A DNA stretch of 50,024 bases from Bradyrhizobium sp. Leo170 (GCF_004296405.1 NZ_PSRR01000019.1:1-50024), one strand, 5' to 3'; numbered from the stretch's first letter, positions 17,481-26,956 are shown. Translations and numbers: made by a program. Notes: generated by a model from the letters alone, not told the origin.

Positions 17481-18439
17481 ATGATGCGCAAGTTGTTTTC
17501 CATTCTCATCGCCGCGAGTTTGTTTGCCGCAGTTGCACAGGCGGAGACCTGGCCCTCGCGCCTGATCAAGGCGACGATCCCGTTCGGCGCGGGCAGCGCC
17601 ACCGATGTGGTGCCGCGCCTGGTGTTCGATCGGCTCTCGGCGAGCTCGGCCAGCCCTTCGTGATCGAGAACCGCGCCGGCGCTGGCGGCACGCTCGGCAC
17701 CGGCCTCGTCGCCAAGGCGGAGCCTGACGGCTACAACGTGCTCGCGCATTCCTCGGCGCTGACCATTGCGCCGGCAATCTTCCCGAATCTTTCTTTCGAC
17801 GCGACCAAAGACCTTTCGTCGGTGCTGATGATCGGCTCCAGCGCCAATGTCATGATCGTGCCGAAAGAGCGGCCCTGGAAAACCATCCAGGATTTCATTG
17901 CCGACGCCAAGGCGAAGCCCGGCTCGATCTCCTTTGGTTCGGTCGGCGTCGGCAGCGCCGTGCATATCAGCGCCGAAAAATTCCTTCTCGCCGCCGGCAT
18001 CGAAGGCACCCACGTGCCCTATCGCGGCGGTCCCGAAGTGATTGCCGACATCCTGGGCGGGCGCATCGATCTCTATTTCTGCCCGCTCGCGACCGCGCTG
18101 CCCCTGATCCGCGACGGCCAGGTGAAGGCGCTGTTGGTGTCGACGCCGAAGCGCGCCGCCGATTTGCCCGATGTGCCGTCTCCGTCGGAGATCGGTTTGA
18201 CCGGCGCCGACAGCATGAGCTGGTTCGGGATCTTCGTGCCGGCGAAAACGCCGCGCGACATCATCGACAAATTTCACGCTGCAGGCATGAGGGTGTTGAA
18301 TGATCCGGCGACGCAGGCAAGCCTGAAGAAGCTCGGCGTCGAGCCGATGCCGATGACATCAGACCAGATGGACGATTTCATCAAGCGCGAGACCGCCGCT
18401 AACCTGGAGTTGATCAAGGCGGCCGGAATCAAGCAGTAG
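17481..18439 (+). pseudogene. Bug/TctC-type solute-binding protein, frameshifted
   Basis: Periplasmic binding proteins of this family capture carboxylates, mostly for tripartite TctABC-type uptake. ATG 17481 begins MMRKLFSILIAASLFAAVAQA, a Sec signal. The family sequence is followed up to PRLVFDRLSA; at about 17642 one G is missing (gcgagctc for gcggagctc), producing an early stop at 17661-17663. The next frame continues with PFVIENRAGAGGTLG and runs intact to 18439, ending ELIKAAGIKQ. Repaired length is about 319 residues, normal for the family. No membrane TctA or TctB partner is nearby, as is common for Bug proteins. Confidence 0.88.
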
Positions 18440-18509
18440 CTGACAGCTTGAGACGGGGCCGGGGCGTCGCTAGATGAAAGGGCAGTTTCCCTCCTATCCG
18501 GATCCCCAC

Positions 18510-19622
18510 ATGAGCGCCCTGTTTTCCCCGATCGAGCTGCGCGGCCTGAAATTACCCAACCGGATCATGGTATCGCCGATGTGCCAATATTCGGCAGAAA
18601 ACGGCGAGGCCAATGACTGGCATTTCACGCATATCAACATGCTGGCGCTATCGGGCGCGGCGATGTTCTGCATCGAAGCCACGCATGTGGAGGCCATCGG
18701 CCGCATCACGCCCGGCTGTCTTGGTCTCTACAACGACGCCACCGAAGCCGCGCTGAAGCCGATCCTGGCCTCGGTGCGCAAACATTCGAAAGCAGCGGTC
18801 GCGATGCAGCTTGCGCATGCCGGCCGCAAGGGATCGAGCCATCGACCCTGGGATGGCGGGCAGCTGATCCCGCTGTCCGAAGGCGGCTGGCAGACCGTGG
18901 CGCCATCGGCCGTTCCGCACAAGGAAGGCGAGGCGGCGCCGCTCGCGTTGGACGAGGCCGGGCTCAAGCGCATCCGCGACGATTTTGTGACGGCCGCCAA
19001 GCGTGCCGACCGGCTTGGCATCGACGCGCTCGAACTGCATGGCGCGCACGGCTATTTGATGCATCAGTTCTTGTCGCCGATCTCGAACAGGCGCACCGAC
19101 CAGTATGGCGGTTCGCTCGAAAACCGCATGCGCTTCCCGCTTGAAGTGTTCGACGCGGTGCGTGCCGCATTCCCGGATCGCAAGCCCGTTGGCATCAGGG
19201 TGTCGGCGACTGATTGGGTCGAGGGCGGCTGGGACGTCGCGCAGACGATCGAATTCGCTAAGGAATTGAAGACGCGCGGGGTCGACTGGATCGATGTGTC
19301 CTCCGGTGGCGTTTCGCCATTGCAAAAGATTCCACTGGGCCCGGGCTATCAGGTGCCGCTCGCGCAGGCCGTGAAAGAAGCAACTGATGTCACCACCATG
19401 GCAGTCGGCCTGATCACGGATGCTAAGCAGGCTGAAGAGATCGTCGCCTCCGGCAAGGCTGATATGGTCGCGCTCGCCCGCGGCATGCTCTACGATCCGC
19501 GCTGGGCTTGGCACGCCGCTGCTGAACTCGGCGGACAGGTTGACGCACCGCCGCAGTATTGGCGTTCGCAACCGTCGACGCACAAGGCGTTGTTCGGCGC
19601 GACGACGTTCGGGGCGCGGTAA
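18510..19622 (+). CDS. NADH:flavin oxidoreductase, Old Yellow Enzyme (YqjM-like)
   Basis: A 370-residue FMN enzyme that reduces activated C=C bonds with NAD(P)H. It begins MSALFSPIELRGLKLPNRI with ATG 18510; an ATG at 18474 would add 12 untypical residues. Motifs: SPMCQYSAENG (Cys of the YqjM-type class), the active-site HGAHGYLMHQFLSPISN with its His pair, and RTDQYGGSLENR. The C-terminal GLITDAKQAEEIV and DMVALARGMLYDP bind the FMN phosphate. It follows the broken binding-protein gene after 70 bases on the same strand. Confidence 0.92.
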   Translation: MSALFSPIELRGLKLPNRIMVSPMCQYSAENGEANDWHFTHINMLALSGAAMFCIEATHVEAIGRITPGCLGLYNDATEAALKPILASVRKHSKAAVAMQLAHAGRKGSSHRPWDGGQLIPLSEGGWQTVAPSAVPHKEGEAAPLALDEAGLKRIRDDFVTAAKRADRLGIDALELHGAHGYLMHQFLSPISNRRTDQYGGSLENRMRFPLEVFDAVRAAFPDRKPVGIRVSATDWVEGGWDVAQTIEFAKELKTRGVDWIDVSSGGVSPLQKIPLGPGYQVPLAQAVKEATDVTTMAVGLITDAKQAEEIVASGKADMVALARGMLYDPRWAWHAAAELGGQVDAPPQYWRSQPSTHKALFGATTFGAR

Positions 19623-19771
19623 GTCTTCACCGTCATTGCGAGCGAAAGTGAAACGGCCATTCCGCTCTGCAATGACGAAAGCCACTATTCCGCCGCAACC
19701 GGGGTGAGTACTCTCGCTTGTGCATGAGATGCGACGGCAAAGTCGCACCAGAAACAAGCGAGAGGAAAGCC

Positions 19772-20872
19772 ATGGAACTAGGATATTTCGCGATGCCCTC
19801 GCATCCGCCGGAGTGCGGATTGAAGGAGGGCCACGATTGGGACCTGCAGGTGCTCAGGTGGCTGGACGAACTCGGCTATCAGGAAGCGTGGATCGGCGAG
19901 CACCACACCGCGCCCTGGGAGCCGCATCCGTCTCCGGATCTGTTGGTCGCGCAGGCGTTGCTGCAGACCAAGAACATCCGCATCGGTCCCGGCGGCTTCC
20001 TGCTGCCCTATCACCATCCGGCTGAACTCGCGAACCGCGTCGCAATGCTCGATCATCTCTCCAATGGGCGGCTCAATTTCGGTGTCGCTGCAAGCGGCCT
20101 GCCGAGCGACTGGGCGATGTTCAATGTCGACGGCATGTCCGGCCAGAACCGCGACATGACGCGCGAAGCGCTCGAGATCATCCTGAAGCTTTGGACCGAC
20201 GATGCTCCGTGGACATACAAGGGCAAATACTGGACGGTGACGAAACCGGACACGATGTTCGATTTCCTCAAGCCCCACCTCAAGCCGAAGCAGGCACCGT
20301 ATCCGCCGATCGGGGTCGCCGGCCTGTCCAAGAACTCTGACACGCTGAAGCTGGCGGGCGAGCGCGGCTTCATCCCGATGAGCCTCAACCTCAACCCGGC
20401 CTATGTCGGCAGCCACTGGGATTCGGTGGAGGCGGGCGCAGCGAAGACTGGTCGCAAGCCGAGCAGGCAGGATTGGCGATTGGTGCGCGAAGTCTTTGTC
20501 GCCGACACCGACGAGGAAGCCTGGCGTCTGTCGACCGGCGACATGATGGGGCGGATGATGGGCGAGTATTTCCTGCCGCTGCTCGGTCACTTCGGCTTCA
20601 AGGACTATCTGAAAGCCACGCCCGACGTGCCGGACAGCGACGTCAACGTCGAATATTGCGCCCGCCACAACTGGATCGTCGGCTCGCCCGCGACCGTCAC
20701 CGAGAAGATCGAGAAGATCTATCAGGAAGTCGGCGGCTTCGGCGTGCTGCTCGTGTTCGGATTCGACTACAAGCACAAGCCGGAAGCCTGGCACCACTCG
20801 CTGCAACTGTTGAAGCAGGAAGTGCTGCCGCGGCTCAAGCATCTCGGCAGCGAGTTCGGCCGCGCAGCGTAG
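19772..20872 (+). CDS. LLM class flavin-dependent oxidoreductase
   Basis: A 366-residue luciferase-like monooxygenase family protein, using reduced flavin (FMNH2 or F420-type in the wider family). ATG 19772 follows agcgagagg, a good ribosome site, and the protein begins MELGYFAMPSHPPECG. Family features: ELGYQEAWIGEHHTAPWEPHPSPDLL, GPGGFLLPYHHPAELANRVAMLDHLSNGR and FGVAASGLPSDW near the N terminus. The C-terminal part resembles limonene/alkane-type monooxygenases of the SsuD/LadA group. A flavin reductase is not adjacent. Substrate unknown. Confidence 0.88.
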   Translation: MELGYFAMPSHPPECGLKEGHDWDLQVLRWLDELGYQEAWIGEHHTAPWEPHPSPDLLVAQALLQTKNIRIGPGGFLLPYHHPAELANRVAMLDHLSNGRLNFGVAASGLPSDWAMFNVDGMSGQNRDMTREALEIILKLWTDDAPWTYKGKYWTVTKPDTMFDFLKPHLKPKQAPYPPIGVAGLSKNSDTLKLAGERGFIPMSLNLNPAYVGSHWDSVEAGAAKTGRKPSRQDWRLVREVFVADTDEEAWRLSTGDMMGRMMGEYFLPLLGHFGFKDYLKATPDVPDSDVNVEYCARHNWIVGSPATVTEKIEKIYQEVGGFGVLLVFGFDYKHKPEAWHHSLQLLKQEVLPRLKHLGSEFGRAA

Positions 20873-20945
20873 CAGAAGCGATCGCAGAGCATAGCGTGGG
20901 CAAAGCGACTACATCCACCGCAGCTCACCACAAGTGACGATGAAA

Positions 20946-21006
20946 GCGTGCCCACCATTGCGAGCGGAATGCTCGATGGTGGGCACGCTGCGCTTTGCCC
21001 ACCCTA
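20946..21006. repeat. Palindromic repeat, gtgggcacgc family
   Basis: Arms gcgtgcccaccat (20946-20958) and atggtgggcacgc (20976-20988), followed by gcgctttgcccaccctacg. Complete relatives are at 29326-29407 and 32650-32732; here the outer left arm is missing. The 304-base gap 20873-21176 holds nothing else I can name. Confidence 0.75.
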
Positions 21007-21176
21007 CGAGAGCTGCGAGTCTGCAGAAAATCGATAATCGCGGTAACTAATCGCCGTTATCAGCGCAATTTGCGGTGAACATGGGCCGCCGACATGTGCA
21101 GCGCCACATGCGAACGGTATCTTTCACGCTATCGGAAAGAGGCGTAGCCTGATCATTATCATGGGGGATCGGCACG

Positions 21177-21596
21177 ATGCGGTCCCGCGTACGAAAGTTC
21201 GCCCATGTTCTCGAGCGCCTTGGCCTTGCCATGGCGGGAGCCGCGAGCGGCCTGTTCGTGGCGGCCCTTGTCGGGTCAGGCATCTCTGCCTTTACGTCGC
21301 AGGGATTTCTTCTGCTCATGATGATCTGCGGCGCAATCGGCTTCTATCTCGGCATCGACACGCCGCCACTGCCATTCCAGCCGCCGAGCGATCAATCCTC
21401 GCGCGGGAATATCGATGCGGCGGAATTCATGAGTGCGGTCGGGACGTTTCTTGCGGCACTGGTCGCCTTCGTCTCGGTGGTCCTCATCGTGCTTCGCATC
21501 GAGCCGCATGTCGCCTGGACGGTTGCGATCATGATCGGATGGGTGTTCGGCGTCGCCATGCAGATTGTCGCCGGCACGATCGCGCGTATGCGCTAG
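21177..21596 (+). CDS. Small membrane protein, unknown function
   Basis: The 139-residue protein has four hydrophobic segments at about residues 15-37, 43-60, 83-105 and 112-133, with a polar loop PPSDQSSRGNIDAAE between the pairs. That is two helical hairpins with glycine-rich first helices. ATG 21177 follows atgggggatcgg. Codon use is like its neighbours. I do not recognise a family. It stands alone, on the same strand as the LLM-class gene. Confidence 0.65.
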   Translation: MRSRVRKFAHVLERLGLAMAGAASGLFVAALVGSGISAFTSQGFLLLMMICGAIGFYLGIDTPPLPFQPPSDQSSRGNIDAAEFMSAVGTFLAALVAFVSVVLIVLRIEPHVAWTVAIMIGWVFGVAMQIVAGTIARMR

Positions 21597-21717
21597 GTCG
21601 AAGCTGCCGACGGGGCTCGGATGCATTAATTGTATATAATATCAATGACTTAATTTCTGAAGCGGCGGCTGCCTGTCGATCGGGCATGTGCGCTTTCGGT
21701 CCTTGCGAAGATATTTC

Positions 21718-21760
21718 TTGAGCGACGCTCATTTTCGCGCTATAAAATGAGCGTTGCTCA
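21718..21760 (+). promoter_or_regulatory. Promoter bracketed by two 13-bp palindromic operators
   Basis: Palindromes tgagcgacgctca (21719-21731) and tgagcgttgctca (21748-21760), centres 29 bases apart. A sigma70-like promoter fits exactly between them: ttgagc (21718-21723), 17 bases, tataaa (21741-21746). The first palindrome covers the -35 box and the second lies just after the -10 box. The two also form 16-base arms (21720-21735, 21744-21759, one mismatch). Such sites are typical of TetR-type repressors, which is inference. Confidence 0.75.
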
Positions 21761-21782
21761 AATTCATCCGGAGGCCGCTCAC

Positions 21783-22037
21783 ATGGAAACACTTGTCCTG
21801 CAACTGACCCGGCAACTGACCACGACCTTCTTCGTGGATGTCCTCAAGTCCGTCCTGGAATTTGGCAGGTCGATCGCCCGCGTCATCACCGCGCCGATCA
21901 ATCGTATTGCCAACGCCTGCGACGTTGCCGGCGTGCTCGAACGCCGCCGGTTTGCAGCACAGATCCGGCGTCGTGCGCGGCAAATGCAGCGTCCCCGCGG
22001 GCGCTGGCCGTTCGGTTCGCTCAGCGAGCTCACCTGA
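21783..22037 (+). CDS. Orphan 84-residue basic protein
   Basis: ATG 21783 is preceded by ccggagg, a strong ribosome site; an earlier in-frame ATG (21747) lies inside the promoter/operator and is unlikely. The protein begins METLVLQLTRQLTTTFF. Residues 1-40 can form an amphipathic or membrane-associated helix (FFVDVLKSVLEFGRSIARVI), and 55-78 are strongly Arg-rich (RRRFAAQIRRRARQMQRPRGR). I do not recognise a family. A dedicated promoter with paired palindromes suggests specific repression. No regulator gene is adjacent. Confidence 0.6.
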   Translation: METLVLQLTRQLTTTFFVDVLKSVLEFGRSIARVITAPINRIANACDVAGVLERRRFAAQIRRRARQMQRPRGRWPFGSLSELT

Positions 22038-22097
22038 GACGGCCGAACGGTCCAATTCGCCTCGATTGCGGAGCCGGTTCCTAACCAAGAAATCACC

Positions 22098-22250
22098 ATG
22101 CTCCGCATTGTCGCCGGCCAACATGGCCGCACCACAACCAGGCACAAGGTCTCGTACATCTTTGCCGTGCATGGTCAGCCGATGCCGCGACTTGCGACGT
22201 CGAACCGCGAGGCAATCAAGAACACTAATAGCAACGGCATCACTGCTTAA
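22098..22250 (+). CDS. Possible 50-residue protein
   Basis: An open frame from ATG 22098 to TAA 22248-22250, beginning MLRIVAGQHGRTTTRHKVSY. Third codon positions are mostly G or C, as in real genes here, but there is no clear ribosome site. It has no motif I know. It lies between the operator-controlled small gene and the phospholipid remodelling gene and could share transcription with the former. Confidence 0.3.
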   Translation: MLRIVAGQHGRTTTRHKVSYIFAVHGQPMPRLATSNREAIKNTNSNGITA

Positions 22251-22333
22251 CTTTCGCTTTTCCTGACCCCGATAACCCCAAAACGAATTTTACAAGGCCA
22301 AGGACTTTCGGCCGAACTGCCCAGGAACCGGTT

Positions 22334-25300
22334 ATGATCAAACAGTTGATGTCGTCCCGCCGTTTCGCGCCATTGTTCTGGGCGCAGTTCTTCTCGGCCC
22401 TTAATGACAACGTCCTGAAGAACGCGCTGGTCATCATTCTGCTCTACGGCGCGACCGCCGGCGAGAATGCGTCGCTGGTAACACTTGCCGGCGCCGTTTT
22501 CATCTTTCCCTTCTTCGTATTGTCGGCGCTCGGCGGTGAGCTCGCGGACAAGTATGTGAAATCGGTCGTCGCCCGGCGGCTGAAATTCCTCGAGATCTTT
22601 GCTGCCTGCTTTGCGGCGGCCGGCTTCTTCCTGCATTCGGTGCCGCTTCTGTTCGCCGCGCTGGCGCTGTTCGGCACGGTCGCAGCGCTGTTCGGCCCGG
22701 TGAAATACGCGATCCTGCCCGACCAGCTCTCGGTTGGCGAGCTCGCCACCGGCAACGCGCTGGTCGAAGGTGCAACTTTCCTGGCAATCCTGATCGGCAC
22801 CATCGCCGGCGGCCTGTTCGTCGCGGGCGCGAGCCACATGGGCTGGATCTCGCTTGCCGTGGTCGGCCTGTCCGTCCTGTCCTGGGCGTTCGCCGCGCGC
22901 ATTCCCGCCACCACGCCGTCCGCACCCGAACTCGCCATCACCGCCAATCCGTGGACGTCCACGGTGCGGCTGCTCAAGTCGCTCTATGCCGAGCCACGTC
23001 TGTGGGACGGCATGGTGATCGTGTCCTGGTTCTGGCTCGCCGGCGCGGTCGTGCTGTCGCTGCTGCCCGCGCTGATCAAGGAAGGCGTTGGAGGCACCGA
23101 AGGCGTCGTCACTTTGTGCCTTGCGACCTTTGCGATCGGCATCGCGACCGGCTCGTTGATTGCGGCACAGCTCAGCCACGTCAGGCCCAATCTCGCGCTG
23201 GTGCCGATCGGCGCCATCATCATGGGCGTCGTTGGTCTCGATCTCGCCGCGGTGATCGGCGCGACCGTGCCGGGCAACGGCGTGACCGCGGCAGCGTTCG
23301 CGACCTCGTTTGGCGGGCTGCATATGCTGGTCGGCTTCTTCCTGTTCGCCATCGGCGGCGGCCTGTTCGTGGTGCCGGCGTTCGCCGCGGTGCAGGCCTG
23401 GACCGCGCCATCGGAGCGCGCCCGGATCATCGCGGCCGGCAACATCCTGCAGGCCGGCTTCATGGTGGTGGGCTCGCTGTTCGTCGCGCTGCTGCAATAT
23501 GCCGGGCTTTCGATCGCCTGGATCTTCTTCGGCCTTGCCGTCGCGAGCTTCGGTTCGGTGTGGTTCGTGCTCAAGAAGTGGGGCAAGGAGGGTGTGCGCG
23601 ACTTCGGCGCCTTGCTGTTCCGTGCGCTGTTCCGCGTCGAGGTTCGCGGCATTGAGAATCTGCCGCCCGCGGGCACGCGCATGCTGATCGCGCCCAACCA
23701 TGTCAGTCTGGTCGACGGCCCGCTGCTGCACGCGACGCTGCCGATCGACGCCAGCTTTGCCGTCGATACCGGAATTGCGAAGGCGTGGTGGGCCAAGCCG
23801 TTCCTGAAAATGGTCCGCCACATCACCGTCGATCCGACCAAGCCGCTCGGCGCGCGTGACCTGATCAAGCTGGTCGCCTCCGCTGAACCTGTCGTGATCT
23901 TCCCCGAAGGCCGGCTGACCGTGCATGGCTCGCTGATGAAGGTCTATGACGGCACCGCGATGATCGCCGACAAGGCCGATGCCGTGATCGTTCCTGTCAG
24001 GATCGAGGGCGCGCAGCGCTCGCATCTGAGTTATCTCAAGAACGGCGAGATCAAGCGCTCCTGGTTCCCGAAGGTGACGATCACGATTCTGCCGCCGGTT
24101 ACATTGTCGATCGACCAGTCGTTGAAAGGCAAGGCCCGCCGCAATGCCGCCGGCGCTGCGCTGCAGGACGTCATGATAGAAGCGATGGTGAAGAATGCTA
24201 TGCTCGATCACACCCTGTTCGAGGCGCTTGCCCATGCCCATCGTGACCGCGACACCGGCAAGGTGGTCGTTGAGGACGCGCTGGGCACGAAACTCACCTA
24301 TCGCAAGCTCATCCTTGGTGCACAGGTGCTGAGCCGCAAGCTCGAGCAGGGCACTGCCATCGGCGAGAACATTGGCGTGCTGCTGCCAAACTCGGCCGGC
24401 GTCGCCGTCGTCTTCATGGCGCTGCAAACCATCGGCCGCGTCCCGGCGATGCTCAACTTCTCCGCTGGCCCCGTGAATGTGCTCTCGGCGATGAAGGCGT
24501 CGCAGATCAGGACCGTGCTCACCTCCCGCGCCTTCATCGAGAAGGGTAAGCTCGACAAGCTGATCGCGGCGATCGCTCCTGAAGCGCGCATCGTCTATCT
24601 CGAAGACATCCGCGCGACCGTCAACGCGCTCGACAAGATCCTTGGCCTCTTGGCCGGCACCGCGCCGCGTGTCGCGCGCAGGGCGGATGATCCCGCCGTG
24701 ATCCTGTTCACCTCGGGCTCGGAGGGGACGCCGAAGGGCGTCGTGCTCTCCCATCGCAATATCCTGGCCAACGCGGCGCAGGCGCTGGCGCGGGTCGATG
24801 CCAATGGCAACGACAAGGTGTTCAACGTGCTGCCGGTGTTCCATTCGTTCGGACTTACGGGTGGCATGATGATGCCATTGCTCGCAGGGATTCCGATCTT
24901 CATGTATCCGTCGCCGCTGCATTACCGCATCGTGCCGGAACTGATCTACCAGACCGGCGCCACCATCCTGTTCGGCACCGATACGTTCCTCACCGGCTAT
25001 GCCCGCTCGGCGCATGCTTACGACTTCCGCACGCTGCGGCTGGTGCTGGCGGGCGCGGAGGCGGTGAAGGACCGCACGCGGCAGGTCTATATGGAGCGCT
25101 ACGGCATCCGCATCCTCGAAGGCTATGGCGTCACCGAGACCGCACCGGTGCTCGCCATGAACACGCCGATGGCGAACCGCCCCGGCACCGTCGGCCGGCT
25201 GTCGCCCCTGATGGAATACCGTCTCGATCCGGTCCCCGGCATCGAGGAGGGCGGCCGGCTCTCGGTGCGCGGGCCGAACGTGATGCTCGGGTACTTGCGC

Positions 25301-25756
25301 GCGGAAAATCCGGGCGTGCTGGAGAAGCTCGTCGATGGCTGGCACGACACCGGCGACATCGTCACCATCGACGCCGCGGGCTTCATCGCCATCAAGGGCC
25401 GCGCCAAGCGGTTTGCGAAGATCGCGGGCGAAATGGTGTCGCTGTCGGCGGTGGAAGCGATGGGGTCCGCGTTGTGGCCGCAGGCGATCTCGGTCGCGGT
25501 CTCCATTCCCGATGCGCGCAAGGGCGAACGCATCGTGCTCCTGACCACGCAGCGCGATGCCGAGCGATCTGCGATGCAGCGACAGGCCAAGGCGACAGGC
25601 GCCTCCGAGCTTGCCGTGCCGGCCGATATCCGCGTCGTCGACAAGGTGCCGCTGCTCGGCTCCGGCAAGACCGACTATGTCGCGGCGATCGCGTTCGCCA
25701 AGGAACTCGCTGCCGCGGCGCCGCCGCCAGCAGAGCCGATGGCCGACGTGGCGTAA
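22334..25756 (+). CDS. Fused LplT-like transporter, acyltransferase and acyl-ACP synthetase
   Basis: A 1140-residue three-part protein for lysophospholipid salvage at the inner membrane. Residues 1 to about 415 are a major-facilitator domain (FWAQFFSALNDNVLKNAL), like lysophospholipid flippase LplT. Residues about 430-620 are a PlsC-type acyltransferase with NHVSLVDG (about 454, the H-x4-D motif) and FPEGRLT (about 522). Residues about 630-1130 are an AMP-forming acyl-ACP/acyl-CoA synthetase with FTSGSEGTPKGV (about 792) and GYGVTETAP. In E. coli lplT and aas are separate genes with the last two domains already joined; here all three form one chain. ATG 22334 precedes the first helix. Confidence 0.92.
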   Translation: MIKQLMSSRRFAPLFWAQFFSALNDNVLKNALVIILLYGATAGENASLVTLAGAVFIFPFFVLSALGGELADKYVKSVVARRLKFLEIFAACFAAAGFFLHSVPLLFAALALFGTVAALFGPVKYAILPDQLSVGELATGNALVEGATFLAILIGTIAGGLFVAGASHMGWISLAVVGLSVLSWAFAARIPATTPSAPELAITANPWTSTVRLLKSLYAEPRLWDGMVIVSWFWLAGAVVLSLLPALIKEGVGGTEGVVTLCLATFAIGIATGSLIAAQLSHVRPNLALVPIGAIIMGVVGLDLAAVIGATVPGNGVTAAAFATSFGGLHMLVGFFLFAIGGGLFVVPAFAAVQAWTAPSERARIIAAGNILQAGFMVVGSLFVALLQYAGLSIAWIFFGLAVASFGSVWFVLKKWGKEGVRDFGALLFRALFRVEVRGIENLPPAGTRMLIAPNHVSLVDGPLLHATLPIDASFAVDTGIAKAWWAKPFLKMVRHITVDPTKPLGARDLIKLVASAEPVVIFPEGRLTVHGSLMKVYDGTAMIADKADAVIVPVRIEGAQRSHLSYLKNGEIKRSWFPKVTITILPPVTLSIDQSLKGKARRNAAGAALQDVMIEAMVKNAMLDHTLFEALAHAHRDRDTGKVVVEDALGTKLTYRKLILGAQVLSRKLEQGTAIGENIGVLLPNSAGVAVVFMALQTIGRVPAMLNFSAGPVNVLSAMKASQIRTVLTSRAFIEKGKLDKLIAAIAPEARIVYLEDIRATVNALDKILGLLAGTAPRVARRADDPAVILFTSGSEGTPKGVVLSHRNILANAAQALARVDANGNDKVFNVLPVFHSFGLTGGMMMPLLAGIPIFMYPSPLHYRIVPELIYQTGATILFGTDTFLTGYARSAHAYDFRTLRLVLAGAEAVKDRTRQVYMERYGIRILEGYGVTETAPVLAMNTPMANRPGTVGRLSPLMEYRLDPVPGIEEGGRLSVRGPNVMLGYLRAENPGVLEKLVDGWHDTGDIVTIDAAGFIAIKGRAKRFAKIAGEMVSLSAVEAMGSALWPQAISVAVSIPDARKGERIVLLTTQRDAERSAMQRQAKATGASELAVPADIRVVDKVPLLGSGKTDYVAAIAFAKELAAAAPPPAEPMADVA

Positions 25757-25771
25757 CATCGCTGCGAGTTC

Positions 25772-25858
25772 CGTAGCCCGGATCGAGCGCAGCGAAATCC
25801 GGGCCGCTCGATCCGACGGGATGAATCCCGGATTGCGCTGCGCTCCATCCGGGCTACG
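25772..25858. repeat. REP-like palindrome, gtagcccggat family
   Basis: Left arm gtagcccggatcgagcgcag and right arm ctgcgctccatccgggctac pair with few mismatches, with an inner pair gaaatccggg and cccggattgc. Related copies lie at 3258-3294 and, degraded, 12058-12183. Confidence 0.8.
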
Positions 25859-25920
25859 ATTCGACCAAACAACAATGATGCCGGCCAACAAAACGCCGGC
25901 CGGAACTCCGGAGGAACTCG

Positions 25921-26883
25921 ATGCCTCTCCCGCTTGATCCCGTGATCGAGAAGATCATCCCGCTGCTGCCGCTGCGCGATCCAAAGGCCATGACGCCGCA
26001 GAGTGCGCGGCAGCAACTGCGCGATCTCGCTGCCGCGCGCGCGGCGATCCCGCCGCCGCTGGTCGAGCATGTGAAGGATATCAACGTGGCCGGCGGCGCA
26101 GGTCCGCGGCCGGCGCGGGTCTATCGCAACGGCAGCGGGATTGCACCAACGGTCGTGTTCTTCCACGGCGGCGGCTGGGTCGCGGGCGACCTCGAGACCC
26201 ATGACCGGCAGGCGCGCAACCTTGCCATCGAAACCCGCGCGGTGGTGGTTTCCGTCGACTATCGCCGCCCGCCGGAGACGCGTTTCCCCGGCGCGTTCGA
26301 GGATGCCTTTGCCGCGGCGCGCGACGTGGTCGGCCGCATCAAGGAATTCGGCGGCGACGTAGCTCGCGTGGGCGTTGCCGGCGACAGCGCCGGCGGTAAT
26401 CTCGCAGCCGCCAGCGCGCTCGCCTGCCGCGATGCCGGGATCAGGCTCGCCGGCCAACTGCTGGTCTATCCCGTCACCGACGTCGTCGGCAATTTTGCAG
26501 ACGCCGCGGAGAATGCGCGGTTTCCGTCGCGGGCCGAGAATGCGGAAGGATACTTCCTGTCGCGCGCGGTGATGGAGTGGTTCTGCGGGCATTATCTCGA
26601 AGAGCGCGCACACGGCGCGGATTGGCGGGTCTCGCCGCTGCGGGCGAAGGAGTTGAAGGGCGTCGCACCCGCCGTTGTCACCACCGCCTGGTTCGATCCG
26701 CTGCGCGATGAGGGCGTCGCTTACGCCAACGCGCTGCGCGAGGCTGATGTGCCGATTACGCACCATGACGGGCAGGGCCTGATCCACGGCTATTTCGGCC
26801 TCGTCGACGCCTCCGAGGCCGCGCGAGCCGAGGCGCAGCGCGCGCGGGTGGATTTCAAGGCGCTGCTCGACAAGGGCGCGTAG
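25921..26883 (+). CDS. Alpha/beta hydrolase, hormone-sensitive-lipase family
   Basis: A 320-residue esterase-like enzyme. It has the HSL-family oxyanion motif HGGGWVAGD (about residues 78-86), nucleophile motif GDSAGGN (Ser about 156), an Asp in WFDPLRDEG (about 258) and the catalytic His in GLIHGYFG (about 290). The start ATG 25921 follows ggaggaactcg, a good ribosome site. Substrates of such enzymes are short-chain esters; nothing here narrows that. The stop is directly followed by an intergenic repeat. Confidence 0.9.
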   Translation: MPLPLDPVIEKIIPLLPLRDPKAMTPQSARQQLRDLAAARAAIPPPLVEHVKDINVAGGAGPRPARVYRNGSGIAPTVVFFHGGGWVAGDLETHDRQARNLAIETRAVVVSVDYRRPPETRFPGAFEDAFAAARDVVGRIKEFGGDVARVGVAGDSAGGNLAAASALACRDAGIRLAGQLLVYPVTDVVGNFADAAENARFPSRAENAEGYFLSRAVMEWFCGHYLEERAHGADWRVSPLRAKELKGVAPAVVTTAWFDPLRDEGVAYANALREADVPITHHDGQGLIHGYFGLVDASEAARAEAQRARVDFKALLDKGA

Positions 26884-26956
26884 AGCATGATCCGGAAAAG
26901 TGGAGACCGGTTTTCCCTCGCGACAAACGCGAAGCGTTTGCGCGGAGATCATGCTC
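26883..26956. repeat. Intergenic repeat, gcatgatccgg family
   Basis: Outer arms gagcatgatc and gatcatgctc, with an inner ggaaaagtggagaccggttt stretch and a further small hairpin cgcgaagcgtttgcg. It begins at the last base of the hydrolase stop codon. The same family is at 6376-6422. A second common motif, gatgacgattcgaagaaaag, follows at about 26977. Confidence 0.75.

Noticed and set aside
22247..25891. A 1214-residue open frame on the minus strand
   Set aside because: It lies fully opposite the fused transporter-acyltransferase-synthetase gene, is His/Arg/Asp-rich without any domain, and is an effect of high GC3 on the antisense frame.
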